64,000 bases of DNA from Pseudozobellia thermophila (GCF_900141855.1 NZ_FQYU01000011.1:1-64000), one strand, 5' to 3'; positions 35,343-45,116 are shown, counted from the stretch's first letter. Notes: generated by a model not told the origin, from the sequence alone. Translations and numbers: made by a program.

Positions 35343-35813
35343 TCAAAGCTTTATACCAAGGTGACGTTCTGCCTTGACCTTTAGTTGTGCGAGTTTGGCA
35401 TAATGGCCGCGATGTATCGATATTTCCTGAAACAGCTCGTGGGCCAGCGCCTTTTGGTACTGGTCCTTAAATCGATCGGGATGGCACTTGCGGCATAGGA
35501 CCCTATACAATTTCTGGGCCTGGTACGAGTCTTTTTCCACGGGATGGATACCAAAATCGTTATGGGCGGCCCTTAATAGGCTTTCGTATTTTGATTTGTC
35601 CGCCTTATAGCTTCTTTGGGCGCGTATGAGCTTGACCAAGATAAAGAGAACGACCAATCCTTCCAGGGTAATGGCCACATACCACCAGTTGATCCATTGA
35701 ATGGCTTCCAAGGCCACGGAGCTGTTTTCGGTAGCGGAATTCAGATTGGCCGGCAGGGTTGGTGATTGGGTTGGTTTGATAAGGTCGGTGAGGGTTAAGG
35801 TGCTGGTTTTCAT
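35343..35813 (-). CDS. small membrane-anchored J-domain protein
   Basis: 156 residues from the ATG at 35813. One membrane helix (about residues 41-62, WWYVAITLEGLVVLFILVKL) is followed by a compact J-domain-like region with CRKCHPDRF carrying the HPD motif that stimulates Hsp70 (DnaK). Helix I/II and III (YQAQKLYRVL, YQKALAHELFQEISIHRG) surround it. No G/F-rich region or zinc domain, so it is a class C co-chaperone. It would recruit DnaK to the inner membrane. Client unknown. The sensor/regulator pair further right is in the same direction. Confidence 0.78.
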   Translation of the reverse strand: MKTSTLTLTDLIKPTQSPTLPANLNSATENSSVALEAIQWINWWYVAITLEGLVVLFILVKLIRAQRSYKADKSKYESLLRAAHNDFGIHPVEKDSYQAQKLYRVLCRKCHPDRFKDQYQKALAHELFQEISIHRGHYAKLAQLKVKAERHLGIKL

Positions 35814-36041
35814 AGGGAACGGTTGAGTTGGTTGGTCGGTGTGAGGGAGGCTTTCTTTAAAAGACCGAGCCCGCAAAATCGAAAGATCCCCCAATCATCG
35901 CTTAAGCAGGCCGGTCTATCTTTTAAAAGCAGAAATAGGGTTCAAAAAGAACCGACCCCCAAACCTAAATCGATTTTGGCTAATAATTTTACAGATTTCC
36001 GTAATGGGCGAATTTTTTTTTAAGGAAGTTGGGAACGCGGC

Positions 36042-36707
36042 TTAGATTTTTCCTTGCTTGATTAACTTGGCGATGAGGTGATGGGTGTTTTTGGCCTCAA
36101 ATTGATCAAAGAGCCGGCTAACCTTTTTATCTATGGTACTTTCACTGTTGGGCGAGATGTTTCTTCCCTTTAGCCTTTGCGATATTTCCTTTTTCGTAAA
36201 GCCCTCCGCAAGATCTTTTAAGATCATAAGGTCGTATTCGTCCAATTCAAAAACGGTGTTGGCACTGTTCAGGTTAATGTGGGGAGAGACAAAGGTCCTG
36301 TTCTGGCATACTTCGTAAATGGCGTTCACCAATTCGTCGAGGCTGTTACGGCCCTTGCAGACATATCCGTTGATCTGGTACTCGGTAAATAGCCTGTTGA
36401 TTTGCACGGGGTTTTCGATCATGGAGTTTACGATGATCTTTATGTTCGGGTCGTGGGTTCTCACCTCTTTGATAAGGTCTTGCCCGGAGGTAAGCCTTCG
36501 GGGTACCGGCCCTTCCTTGAATGATAGATCCGTTATCAAGAGCTCAAAAGGCTGGTTTTCGTCCAAGGCCGCTTTAAATCGGTTATAGGCCTTGTCGCAA
36601 TACAGTTCCCCACACATGGTCTTAATGGGCAATCGGGTTTCAAGGGCGTTTACGATACCCTTGTTGGTGTCTTGGAAATCTTCGGCAATCAATATTTTAT
36701 TGAACAT
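36042..36707 (-). CDS. NarL/LuxR-type response regulator
   Basis: 221 residues from the ATG at 36707 (a GTG at 36716 is in frame). Receiver domain with KILIAEDFQDTN at the N-terminus, phospho-acceptor Asp in LLITDLSF, and NGYVCKG near residue 115. The C-terminal part (about 150-221) is a degenerate LuxR-type helix-turn-helix (LMILKDLAEGFTKKEISQRL, with STIDKKVSRLFDQFEA). Downstream of and only 12 bases from the histidine kinase gene, its obvious partner. Confidence 0.9.
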   Translation of the reverse strand: MFNKILIAEDFQDTNKGIVNALETRLPIKTMCGELYCDKAYNRFKAALDENQPFELLITDLSFKEGPVPRRLTSGQDLIKEVRTHDPNIKIIVNSMIENPVQINRLFTEYQINGYVCKGRNSLDELVNAIYEVCQNRTFVSPHINLNSANTVFELDEYDLMILKDLAEGFTKKEISQRLKGRNISPNSESTIDKKVSRLFDQFEAKNTHHLIAKLIKQGKI

Positions 36708-36719
36708 GGTCGGCACAAT

Positions 36720-38654
36720 TTAATTCGGTATCTCAATAAAGGCGTTAAAGCCTTCGCCTTTGCTCGAATCAAAAATAATGCTTCCATCAATGGCATGAAT
36801 ACGCTTTTCTGTATTCCTAAGGCCATTTTTATTTTTCATCCCCTTCGGAGAAACACCTATTCCATTGTCTGAATAGTTGATTTTTAAGGTTTTTTTGCTT
36901 TGTTCGAAGGAGATGAACACCATGGTGGCCTTACTGTGTTTTTGCATGTTGATCATCAGCTCTTGCAACACTTTGTAAAGCGTCTTTTTGGAAAGGGGGC
37001 TGAGGTTGTTCCATTGAACGTCCTTGCTTCCGGTAATGAAGAGTTGGGTGTTTTTGGAGTAGGCCTCCAGAATGCCGAACAGGGTATCCTTAAAGTTGGG
37101 CCCGGTATCGACATCGTTTATCTCCCTGGAGAAGTTTCGGCTTTGGTTGTACAGTTCCCCGACAACATCGAGTACCTTTTCGGGACTGGTACCGTTTTGG
37201 AGCAGTACCATGGCGTGGTTGAGCTTGCCTCCGAAGTCGTCGTGCAATTTTCGCGAAAGGGACGCTTCGGTCTCGTAAGTGGCCTCGAGTTTGGCCGTTC
37301 TGTTCTGCTGCTTCAGTTGTTTGCCACGCTGTACCAGAAAGTAGCCGATGGAAAGGGCGGTCAAAAGAACAAGTATCAAAGCCGAAACCGAGATGATTTT
37401 TTGGTTGCGCTGGCGTACGGCTTCGAGTTCGTGTTCCAGATTGGCTTTTTCCAACCGGCGGATCGATTCCTGCCTTAATTGGTCGTCGTAGATGTATTTG
37501 GCGAACTGGGTCTTTACCTTTAGTTCTTGCACATACAGGCTGTCTTGTAGAAAAACGTAGCGATCTCTCAACTTCACGTTAGAAGGTTCCAAGGGCATTA
37601 AAAACTGTAGGGCGTCCTTTTCGGCCCTGGGAATCCCTAGGCGTTTGGAAAGCTGGATTACCGAATCAAAATACACCTTTGCCCTTTGTTTATCTGTATT
37701 GCTAAAGAACTCCCCCAAATGGGTATAGCTGGCAATTTGGCCCCTAAGGTCGTTTTGTGCCTTTCTCATGTTGAGCGGTAGTTGAAATTCCCCCTCCCCG
37801 ATTTCGAGGCCCGAAAGCCACCGGGCATAGGCCAAATTGTCCAGTACCCTGGCGTGCTGTTTTTGGTTTTTCGGAAGTGCCGTGTCCTTTGAAATCGTTT
37901 TCAACAGGGCTTCTGCCTTTTCGTATTCCCGGTTGTCGATGTAGGCGGTAGCGAGGTTGTTCTGGTACAGGATGCGGTCGTCGGGGGTGCCGGCGCCCTT
38001 GATTGCCTTTTTATAGTAGTTGATGGCCTCGGAGTGGTTGAGAAGTTTTCTGTGGTCGGTGCCCAGGGCGTTATGGCAATAGGTGGCCAATAAGGGGTCT
38101 TTTATGAATTTTAAGGCTTCGACCAAGGTCTCCTTACTGCCAAAAAAGTCGTTTTGGTCCTTTTGCAAAACACCTATGTTCATTAAGCTTTTACCGACCA
38201 GGCTGCTGTCGTTGTACTTAAGGGCCTGGTTTTTTGAGGCCGTGTAACTGGCGATGGCCTTGGCATAGTCTTGGGCGACTTCATCGTAGTAGTAACCCAG
38301 TAGGTAATATTGTCTGGCCATGACCGAAGGGGCCTGTAATTTTGATTCCTGGCCTATGAGCAGCTTGCTGTAGGCCAAAAGGCTATCGTATTGCTTGGCG
38401 CTTAGGTGCAACAGGTTCTTTCGATAGAGTACCTGGCCATATATGGAGTCGCGCGCCTTGGTTTTTGCCAGGGCGTACGATCGTTGAATGGCAGTACATC
38501 GTTCCTGCAGGGAAAGCCTTTTGTCCTTGGAACGCTTGTAGTAATACGAAATACTGTCGGTTTCCACCAAAGGATCGGAAGAACCGATTTTCTTTTTTCG
38601 GGGAGTACAGAAAACAAACAGGCCGACCAGGGCGAGAAGTGTGATTTTTTTCAA
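36720..38654 (-). CDS. TPR-containing sensor histidine kinase
   Basis: 644 residues. N-terminal export signal with a possible lipobox (LVGLFVFC), then a long periplasmic TPR-type region (about 35-400), one membrane helix (about 418-438, SALILVLLTALSIGYFLVQ), a coiled linker, and a HisKA_3-like phospho-acceptor site (LHDDFGGKLNHAM) with a HATPase domain (MINMQKHSKATMV, DNGIGVSPKGMKNKNGLRN). This architecture is common in Bacteroidota. The start codon is TTG at 38654; no in-frame ATG or GTG exists upstream before the next stop, and the signal begins exactly there. The stimulus is unknown. Confidence 0.9.
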   Translation of the reverse strand: MKKITLLALVGLFVFCTPRKKKIGSSDPLVETDSISYYYKRSKDKRLSLQERCTAIQRSYALAKTKARDSIYGQVLYRKNLLHLSAKQYDSLLAYSKLLIGQESKLQAPSVMARQYYLLGYYYDEVAQDYAKAIASYTASKNQALKYNDSSLVGKSLMNIGVLQKDQNDFFGSKETLVEALKFIKDPLLATYCHNALGTDHRKLLNHSEAINYYKKAIKGAGTPDDRILYQNNLATAYIDNREYEKAEALLKTISKDTALPKNQKQHARVLDNLAYARWLSGLEIGEGEFQLPLNMRKAQNDLRGQIASYTHLGEFFSNTDKQRAKVYFDSVIQLSKRLGIPRAEKDALQFLMPLEPSNVKLRDRYVFLQDSLYVQELKVKTQFAKYIYDDQLRQESIRRLEKANLEHELEAVRQRNQKIISVSALILVLLTALSIGYFLVQRGKQLKQQNRTAKLEATYETEASLSRKLHDDFGGKLNHAMVLLQNGTSPEKVLDVVGELYNQSRNFSREINDVDTGPNFKDTLFGILEAYSKNTQLFITGSKDVQWNNLSPLSKKTLYKVLQELMINMQKHSKATMVFISFEQSKKTLKINYSDNGIGVSPKGMKNKNGLRNTEKRIHAIDGSIIFDSSKGEGFNAFIEIPN

Positions 38655-38804
38655 GTGTACCTTTAATCTTAATTTAATAATTTAAATTAGGATTTGGGGC
38701 AGGACAAAATAATAAAAATTGGCATTACTTCAATCTTTGTTTCAAGCTTTTATCAAAGACCGGCAAAGACCCACATGTGAATGGGTCGGGGTATTCCTTG
38801 AAAT

Positions 38805-39779
38805 CTAGTCGGATGTGGCTTTGGACCACGTGGTTTTGATAAAGTCCAAATCGTTCTTCATCCGCGAGAAAACGGTCTTTCGGTCGATGGTTATCTGGCG
38901 GGCTCCGTGTTCCGCCCCGCCCAGGTCGTACTCAAGGTGGAGCGAAACCGGTACCCGGATCCCATATTTCTTCAATAGGGAAAAATAACGGTCGAAATCG
39001 ACCATACCTTCACCGAGCGGGGTGTTGACCGGTTGCCAGGCCCCGTTCACCTTGCCCCACTTAAAGTCTTTGATGGCTATTGTATGGATGCGGTCTTTGA
39101 TCAACCTGAGGCCCAGTTCCCAACTGGCACCGCCCTCGACAACGGCGTGACGAATATCGTATTGGGCGCCCAAATATCCCGATTTGAGGTTCTTGATGAT
39201 TTCGTAGGTGTCCCAGATCGGGGCGCCCACATGTATGCCCGCGTGATTTTGATAGGCCCCTTTGAGGGATAGGTGGGCATTGAGGGATTCTAGTTCCCCG
39301 AACAGTCGTGAAAATTCAACGAGCTGTTCGGGGATGGACCTGTGCCCATCGTATTTGAGCCAGCCCATTCGATAGTGTTTAAAGCCCTGTGCACTTGCCG
39401 TTTCAAGTAGGCTTCTTTCCATTTCGTTGTGGGGGTCCTTTACATTGGTGGTCATCAAATGGGGCTTTAACCCATGTTTTTTCATAGCTTCTACGGCCTT
39501 GGGCAGATCGTCGTTGGCGCGTTCGGGCAGTACATGGCCCTTGGGTCGGACCGTAAGGTCCAAGCCGTCGAAACCCATTTCGGCTGCGGCTTCCGACATT
39601 TCGGTATAGTTTAAAAACTGTAGGTGCTTGGAGAAGAGGTGGACTTCCAAGCCCGTTTCCTCGGGTTTTCCGTATCCGGAAAACGGGGCGGCCAGGCTGA
39701 GAAAGGGGAGGCCTGCAACACCGGCGCCCGATAGCTTGATAAACGTCCTGCGCGATGTGTTTTTATGGTGGTGGCTCAT
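38805..39779 (-). CDS. Tat-exported sugar phosphate isomerase/epimerase-like protein
   Basis: 324 residues. Twin-arginine signal SRRTFIKLSGAGVAGLPFL (residues 9-27) followed by a xylose-isomerase-like TIM barrel (MGFDGLDLTVRPKGHV, LSLKGAYQNHAG, YDIRHAVVEGG, IKDFKW, PVSLHLEYD), with metal-binding Asp, His and Glu residues in barrel strands. A Tat signal implies a folded metalloenzyme in the periplasm. It is divergent from the gluconokinase-like gene and shares with it a double GntR operator, so it belongs to the alginate regulon; its substrate there is unknown. Confidence 0.85.
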   Translation of the reverse strand: MSHHHKNTSRRTFIKLSGAGVAGLPFLSLAAPFSGYGKPEETGLEVHLFSKHLQFLNYTEMSEAAAEMGFDGLDLTVRPKGHVLPERANDDLPKAVEAMKKHGLKPHLMTTNVKDPHNEMERSLLETASAQGFKHYRMGWLKYDGHRSIPEQLVEFSRLFGELESLNAHLSLKGAYQNHAGIHVGAPIWDTYEIIKNLKSGYLGAQYDIRHAVVEGGASWELGLRLIKDRIHTIAIKDFKWGKVNGAWQPVNTPLGEGMVDFDRYFSLLKKYGIRVPVSLHLEYDLGGAEHGARQITIDRKTVFSRMKNDLDFIKTTWSKATSD

Positions 39780-39821
39780 GATCGTAATTGCTTGGTAATG
39801 AATTTTTTTGAAGTTAAGGCT

Positions 39822-39874
39822 TTGTTTATTGTCAAATATAATTATATTTGGTTAACCAAATTGGTTAACCAATT
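39822..39874. promoter_or_regulatory. divergent promoter with double GntR operator, site 1
   Basis: Two copies of TTGGTTAACCAA at 39848-39859 and 39861-39872 (13-bp step). Plus-strand promoter: TTG 39822-39824, 18 bases, TATATTTG 39843-39850. Minus-strand -7 box: CAAATATA 39833-39840 (reads TATATTTG). The operator covers the plus -7 box and the minus -33 region, so one bound repressor could silence both genes. Confidence 0.85.
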
Positions 39875-39885
39875 AAAAGTTAAAA

Positions 39886-40386
39886 ATGAAAAGACATAAC
39901 TACGTGCTTATCTTGGTAGGGGTTTGCGGTACCGGAAAAAGTACCATAGGTCGAAAAGTGGCCGATAGGTTGGAAGTTCCGTTCTTTGATGCCGATAAGC
40001 TGCTCGTTACCGATGGACTTCCGGAAGACGGATTTTTGCAGGATGTGGATTTGGAAGGATGGCTGACGGCCATTAAGGAACTTATCTCGGAACAAGCCCG
40101 GTTAAAAGGATGTGTGGTTTCGTGCTCGGTACTGAAAAAGGATCAACGCATAATGCTCTCCTCCCAGGTAGACCATGAGTTGGACTGGATCTTTATGAGC
40201 GGATCCTACGAATATGTCGCCCAACGTGCCGAGCAGGTGGGAGGTAAGCCTAGGCCGGCCGAATTGCTAAAATCCGATTTTGAATCCCTTGAGGTACCCA
40301 AAAGGGCCCTGACCATCGATATGACCTATTCCGAACAGGAGATTGTCGATACTATTTTGAAGTATTTGGCTCGAAAATATGGATAA
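39886..40386 (+). CDS. gluconokinase-like P-loop carbohydrate kinase
   Basis: 166 residues, the usual size of the GntK family. Walker A is GVCGTGKST (about residues 12-20); LEVPFFDADKLLVTDG is the substrate side, and GCVVSCSVLKKDQR the segment with the conserved Cys-Ser-Ala/Val-Leu-Lys of gluconokinases. The C-terminal part (ALTIDMTYSEQEIVDTIL) also fits. It would phosphorylate gluconate or a related aldonate. Control by the alginate-type operator suggests a substrate from the alginate diet, but which one is unclear. Confidence 0.85.
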   Translation: MKRHNYVLILVGVCGTGKSTIGRKVADRLEVPFFDADKLLVTDGLPEDGFLQDVDLEGWLTAIKELISEQARLKGCVVSCSVLKKDQRIMLSSQVDHELDWIFMSGSYEYVAQRAEQVGGKPRPAELLKSDFESLEVPKRALTIDMTYSEQEIVDTILKYLARKYG

Positions 40387-40421
40387 TTCGAAAGATTCAG
40401 GGGATATTTTTGACATATAGT

Positions 40422-40473
40422 TTGTTTAGTAAGATAATATTTCTATTTTTGGTAAACCAATTTGGTAAACCAA
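40422..40473 (+). promoter_or_regulatory. promoter with double GntR operator, site 2 (lyase operon)
   Basis: TTG at 40422-40424, 19 bases, then TATTTTTG at 40444-40451: a textbook Bacteroidota promoter. Two palindromes TTGGTAAACCAA at 40449-40460 and 40462-40473 overlap its -7 box and the expected transcription start. Confidence 0.88.
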
Positions 40474-40482
40474 TTAACAGTT

Positions 40483-42825
40483 ATGAAAGGACACAACGTA
40501 TTTTACCTTCTATTTTCTTTGATCATCGTATCCTGTGGACAGGGAAAAAACGGCCAGGCAACTTCGCGCGGACAGGTCGCCACGGTTGAAGAGTTTCACG
40601 AAAGGGTGGCCCGGGCCCTACCGGGAGATACCATCGTATTGGCCAATGGTGTATGGCAGGATGCCGAACTTCTTTTTGAAGCTAACGGTACCGAAGAAAA
40701 GCCCATTGTATTATCCGTGGAGGAAAAAGGCAAGGTTAGCTTGGAGGGAAAAAGTAACCTGAGAATTGCGGGTAACCACTTGGTCGTTGAAGGTCTGGTC
40801 TTTAAAAACGGATTTACGCCCACCAATGAGGTCATTTCGTTTAGGAAGGACAGCGAGACCCTGGCCAACAACTGCCGGCTTACCGAAACCGTAATTGATA
40901 GGTACAACAATCCCGAACGGCACGAAACCGATACCTGGGTGGCCATTTATGGTAAGAACAACCGGGTCGACCACAATCATTTGGCGGGAAAGAATACCAA
41001 GGGGGTCACCATGATCGTGCGTTTGAATTCAAAGGAAAGTCAAGAAAACAACCACTTGATCGACCATAACTATTTTGGGCACAGGCCCAATTTGGGGTCG
41101 AATGGCGGGGAAACCCTTCGGATAGGTACCAGCCACTACTCGATGACCAATTCAAAAACCTTGGTCGAGAGCAATTACTTCGACCGGTGTAACGGCGAAC
41201 ACGAAATTATTTCGAACAAATCAAACCAAAATACCTATAAGTACAACACCTTTTATGAGTGTACCGGTACCCTTACCATGCGCCACGGCAACGAAACCTT
41301 GGTCGATGGCAATGTCTTTATCGGAAACAATAAGCCCAGTACGGGCGGCATACGTGTAATCAACGGCCAGCAAACAGTAATCAACAATTACGGCATCGGT
41401 CTTACGGGCTATCGTTTCAGGGGGGCTTTCGTAATCATGAACGGTGTACCCAATTCGCCCATCAACAGGTATTTTCAGGTAGAGGATGCCAAGGTGGCCA
41501 ATAATACCTTTATCGATTGCGACCATGTGCAACTGTGTGCCGGTAGCGATGCCGAAAGAAGTGCGGTGCCGATCAACTCGATAGTGGCCGACAATATTTT
41601 CTACAACGAGAAAAAAGACGATGTCTTTACCGTTTACGACGACATTAGCGGTATCGATTTCGAGAACAATATTATAAGTCCCAATATCAAACCTATAGCG
41701 GAAGGTTTCGTCAAGAAGGCGCTTGATCTAAAGAAAAATGAAATGGGGCTTTTGGTGCCTGCGGATGAAAGTCTAAAAGTAGGGGCCAAGATCAGCGATA
41801 AGATAGCCACAAAGGAAAATACCGGGGTTTCCTGGTACTCCAAGGCCGATTGGTCGGTGCCCTTGTCTTCGGGCAAGACCATCCAGGTCGAGGCCGGACT
41901 CAATTCGCTGTTCGATGCGGCCAAAAACTCGGAACCCGGCGATATTCTCGAGCTGACTTCCGAAGGACCCTATAACAATACCAAGGCGATTGCGGTTACC
42001 CATCCCTTGACCGTTAAGGGTGCCACGGGAACCAAACCGGTGGTGCTGTTTGAGAAAAAATCGCTTTTTGATATCGAAAATGGAGGTGCGCTTCGCTTGG
42101 AAGGGCTGAGGTTCGATGGCGAGAACGCACCCGATGACAACGGCAACTCCGTCATCTCCACCAGCAAATATTCGATGAACCAGAACTATAAGTTGTTTGT
42201 TGAAAACTGTGATTTTGTGAACCTGGACGTTAACCATTCCTTCGACGTTATCCGCGTGTACAAGAACACCTTTGCCGATACCGTAAGCGTTAAAAACTCC
42301 CATTTTGAAGCGGTGACCGGTAACGTAATGGCCTTTGACAAGGAAACCGATGACATCGGTATTTACAATGTGGAGTACGTAATATTGAAAAACAACAGTT
42401 TTAAAAACATCGGCGGTGCCGCATTGCGACTCTATCGTGGAGGTACCGACGAAAGTACTTTTGGGCCCTTCTTGGAAATCGATCATTCGGTATTCGACAA
42501 CGTGGGGCACGACAAAAGAAATAAATACGACGCGGCCATTTCCCTATACGGCGTTCAGGAAATTGATATAAAGAATAACATTTTTAAAGATAGCAAGGCC
42601 ATTAACATGCATTTGGTTGTCGGTGAGCCCATAGTGAAAATTAGAAATAACGCCTTGAGCAATTCTGAAAAGCTAAAGGTTACCGGCGACCAAAAATACA
42701 GTGTTGAAAACCAATGGCAGCTCCCTCCAAAATTTTCGGGCAAAGGGGATTATTCGCTAAGCGACGATTCGCCTCTGAAAGGTAAGGCCACCGATGGTTC
42801 CGACTTAGGTTTAAAGCACAACTAA
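40483..42825 (+). CDS. PL6 alginate lyase lipoprotein
   Basis: 780 residues from the ATG at 40483 (the longer frame to 40462 starts inside the operator). Lipoprotein signal ending in SLIIVSC. A right-handed parallel beta-helix (about 30-400) carries the family 6 catalytic pair: Lys in EIISNKSN (about K246) and Arg in LTMRHGNE (about R267). A second beta-helix-like domain occupies about 450-770 (DILELTSEGPYNN, SVFDNVGHDK), as in two-domain PL6 enzymes. It cleaves alginate by beta-elimination at the cell surface or in the periplasm. Its stop overlaps the PL17 start (TAATG). Confidence 0.93.
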   Translation: MKGHNVFYLLFSLIIVSCGQGKNGQATSRGQVATVEEFHERVARALPGDTIVLANGVWQDAELLFEANGTEEKPIVLSVEEKGKVSLEGKSNLRIAGNHLVVEGLVFKNGFTPTNEVISFRKDSETLANNCRLTETVIDRYNNPERHETDTWVAIYGKNNRVDHNHLAGKNTKGVTMIVRLNSKESQENNHLIDHNYFGHRPNLGSNGGETLRIGTSHYSMTNSKTLVESNYFDRCNGEHEIISNKSNQNTYKYNTFYECTGTLTMRHGNETLVDGNVFIGNNKPSTGGIRVINGQQTVINNYGIGLTGYRFRGAFVIMNGVPNSPINRYFQVEDAKVANNTFIDCDHVQLCAGSDAERSAVPINSIVADNIFYNEKKDDVFTVYDDISGIDFENNIISPNIKPIAEGFVKKALDLKKNEMGLLVPADESLKVGAKISDKIATKENTGVSWYSKADWSVPLSSGKTIQVEAGLNSLFDAAKNSEPGDILELTSEGPYNNTKAIAVTHPLTVKGATGTKPVVLFEKKSLFDIENGGALRLEGLRFDGENAPDDNGNSVISTSKYSMNQNYKLFVENCDFVNLDVNHSFDVIRVYKNTFADTVSVKNSHFEAVTGNVMAFDKETDDIGIYNVEYVILKNNSFKNIGGAALRLYRGGTDESTFGPFLEIDHSVFDNVGHDKRNKYDAAISLYGVQEIDIKNNIFKDSKAINMHLVVGEPIVKIRNNALSNSEKLKVTGDQKYSVENQWQLPPKFSGKGDYSLSDDSPLKGKATDGSDLGLKHN

Positions 42826-45086
42826 TGATAAATCGCACTAAAACAACTTTTTTCTTTCTTTTGATGGGCGCCCTGTTGGTCTTCGCCAACGGAAATTCGC
42901 AAGAACACCCCAGCCTGATACTGACCAAGGCGGGAGTGGAAAAGATAAGGGCCGAATTGGGTAACATACCCATTTTTGACGCCACCCTGGAAAAGGTAAA
43001 GGCCGAAGTGGATGCCGAAATAGCATTGGGCATAGATACGCCTATCCCCAAGGATTATTCCGGGGGCTATACCCACGAACGCCATAAGCGCAACTTTTTG
43101 ATCCTTCAAAAAGCAGGGGTCTTGTACCAAATTCTAAACGATGAAAAATATGCGCAATATGTAAAGGACATGTTGTTTCGGTACGAAGGCCTGTACAAAG
43201 ACCTACCGGTGCATCCACAAACGCGTTCGTATGCCAGGGGCAAGCTGTTCTGGCAGTGCCTAAACGATTCGAACTGGTTGGTATACGTGAGCCAGGCCTA
43301 TGACTGTGTGTACGACTACCTGTCGAAAAAAGAGCGAAAGCAACTTGAAAAAAACCTTTTCAGGCCTTTTGCCGATTACATATCCGTAGAAAATCCGCAA
43401 TTCTACAACCGCGTACACAACCACAGTACCTGGGGCAACGCCGCCGTGGGGATGATCGGTTTGGTGATGGGCGATGAGGAGTTGATCCACAGGGCCCTCT
43501 ACGGTATTGAAGACGATGGCTTGCCGGTCGGGGCCAAGGACAACGACGGTGGATTTATTAAGGTGGAAGGCCAAAAGGCCGGTTTCCTGGCCAATATAGA
43601 CGAGCCTTTTTCTCCTGACGGATATTACACCGAAGGTCCTTATTACCAAAGGTATGCCATGTATCCCTTTTTGGTCTTTGCCGAAGCCCTGCACAACGTA
43701 AGGCCCGAACTGAAAATTTTTGAACATAAGGATGGCGTATTGCTCAAATCGGTAAACGCGCTTTTGAACCTCTCCGATGCCGATGGCGAATTCTTTCCCT
43801 TGAACGATGCCCAAAAAGGTATGTCCTATCACTCGCGCGAGCTGGTTACCGCCGTTGATATTGCCTATCACTACGGAAACCACAATCCACAATTGCTCAG
43901 CATAGCCGAAGAACAGGGCCAAGTTTTATTGGACGATTCGGGACTGGCCGTAGCCTTGGGCATCAGGGAAGGAAAAAGTGAGGCCTTCCAGAAAAAATCG
44001 ATCAATCTTGGCGATGGGGCCGATGGTAAGCAAGGTGGTGTGGCCGTACTCAGGTACGGTAACGAAGACATGACCCTGGTCTTCAAATATGCCGCGCAAG
44101 GGCTAAGCCATGGGCACTACGACAAACTGTCGTACTCACTTTACGAAAAAGGCACGGAAATATTGCAAGATTACGGTCTCGCCCGTTTTGTCAACATCGA
44201 GCAAAAAGGCGGGGGCAATTACCTAAAGGAAAACACGACCTGGGCCAAACAGACCATAGCCCACAATACCCTCGTACAGAACGAAACCTCACATTTTGAG
44301 GGAAAGTACGAAGTGGGAAGCCAACACCATTCGGAGCTCTACTTTTTTGATGCTTCCAACCCCGATGTGCAGGTGGTGGGCGCCAAAGAGCAAAACGCTT
44401 ATCCCGGTACGGTAATGCACCGGACCCTGGCCTTGATAAAAGCCGATGGTTTTGAAAGACCCTTTGTGCTCGATATCCTTAAGGTGACATCGAACTCGGC
44501 GAACCAATACGATCTGCCCTTTTATTTTCTTGGCCAGGTGATGCAGGCCAATTTCGAATACACGGTACCCGAAAGCCTGGAGCCCCTAGGTTCAGATAAC
44601 GGCTATCAACATCTCTGGTCAGAGGGGCAGGGCTGGCCCAAGGCGGAGAGCACACAGCTCAGCTGGTTGGAAAACGGACGTTTCTATACCCTTACCACGG
44701 CAACGGGCAAGGACGACGAACTGCATTTGGTGCGCATAGGGGCCAAGGATCCGGAGTTTAATTTGAGAAGGGACGCAGGTTTTATTTTACGGAGAAAAGA
44801 CACGCGTAATACCACTTTTGTGTCGGTGGTCGAGTCGCACGGGAGCTATAGTCCGGTTTCGGAGTTTTCGGTAAACGCGAACAGTTCGGTTGGCAAATTG
44901 GAAACCCTTGTCGATACGGGGGAATACACGGCAATAGCCATTGAAAATGCATCCAATGGGGAGAAGTTGTTGTTTATGATGTCGAACAGCGATAGTAAAA
45001 TGGATAGGGAACATCATTTAAAGATCGATGAAAGGGGTTATACCTGGAAAGGTCCTTTTCAATTGGTAAAAACTACTAACTACTAA
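42825..45086 (+). CDS. PL17 oligoalginate lyase
   Basis: 753 residues. Signal peptide (to about residue 25), (alpha/alpha) toroid (about 30-370) and anti-parallel beta-sheet domain of the heparinase II/III type (about 390-750). Catalytic candidates: N199 and H200 in RVHNHSTWGN and the tyrosines at 267-268 in DGYYTEGPYYQRY. PL17 enzymes act on oligomers from the end and release the unsaturated monomer that rearranges to DEH. Translational coupling to PL6 makes a two-step depolymerising pair. The last codons fall within a small heptamer-like repeat. Confidence 0.94.
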   Translation: MINRTKTTFFFLLMGALLVFANGNSQEHPSLILTKAGVEKIRAELGNIPIFDATLEKVKAEVDAEIALGIDTPIPKDYSGGYTHERHKRNFLILQKAGVLYQILNDEKYAQYVKDMLFRYEGLYKDLPVHPQTRSYARGKLFWQCLNDSNWLVYVSQAYDCVYDYLSKKERKQLEKNLFRPFADYISVENPQFYNRVHNHSTWGNAAVGMIGLVMGDEELIHRALYGIEDDGLPVGAKDNDGGFIKVEGQKAGFLANIDEPFSPDGYYTEGPYYQRYAMYPFLVFAEALHNVRPELKIFEHKDGVLLKSVNALLNLSDADGEFFPLNDAQKGMSYHSRELVTAVDIAYHYGNHNPQLLSIAEEQGQVLLDDSGLAVALGIREGKSEAFQKKSINLGDGADGKQGGVAVLRYGNEDMTLVFKYAAQGLSHGHYDKLSYSLYEKGTEILQDYGLARFVNIEQKGGGNYLKENTTWAKQTIAHNTLVQNETSHFEGKYEVGSQHHSELYFFDASNPDVQVVGAKEQNAYPGTVMHRTLALIKADGFERPFVLDILKVTSNSANQYDLPFYFLGQVMQANFEYTVPESLEPLGSDNGYQHLWSEGQGWPKAESTQLSWLENGRFYTLTTATGKDDELHLVRIGAKDPEFNLRRDAGFILRRKDTRNTTFVSVVESHGSYSPVSEFSVNANSSVGKLETLVDTGEYTAIAIENASNGEKLLFMMSNSDSKMDREHHLKIDERGYTWKGPFQLVKTTNY

Positions 45087-45110
45087 CTAATAACTAATAA
45101 CTAAAAAAAA
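45068..45110. repeat. short ACTAACT/ACTAATA heptamer tract
   Basis: Tandem 7-base units (CTACTAA, CTAACTA, CTAATAA) run from the last codons of the PL17 gene into the spacer before the cupin gene. Same period and similar units as the ACTATTA stretch within the arrays at 146-692. Confidence 0.7.
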
Positions 45111-45116
45111 CTAGAT

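Noticed and set aside
41773-42510. 245-residue minus-strand frame within the PL6 gene
   Set aside because: Antisense shadow of the second beta-helix domain; no domain recognised.
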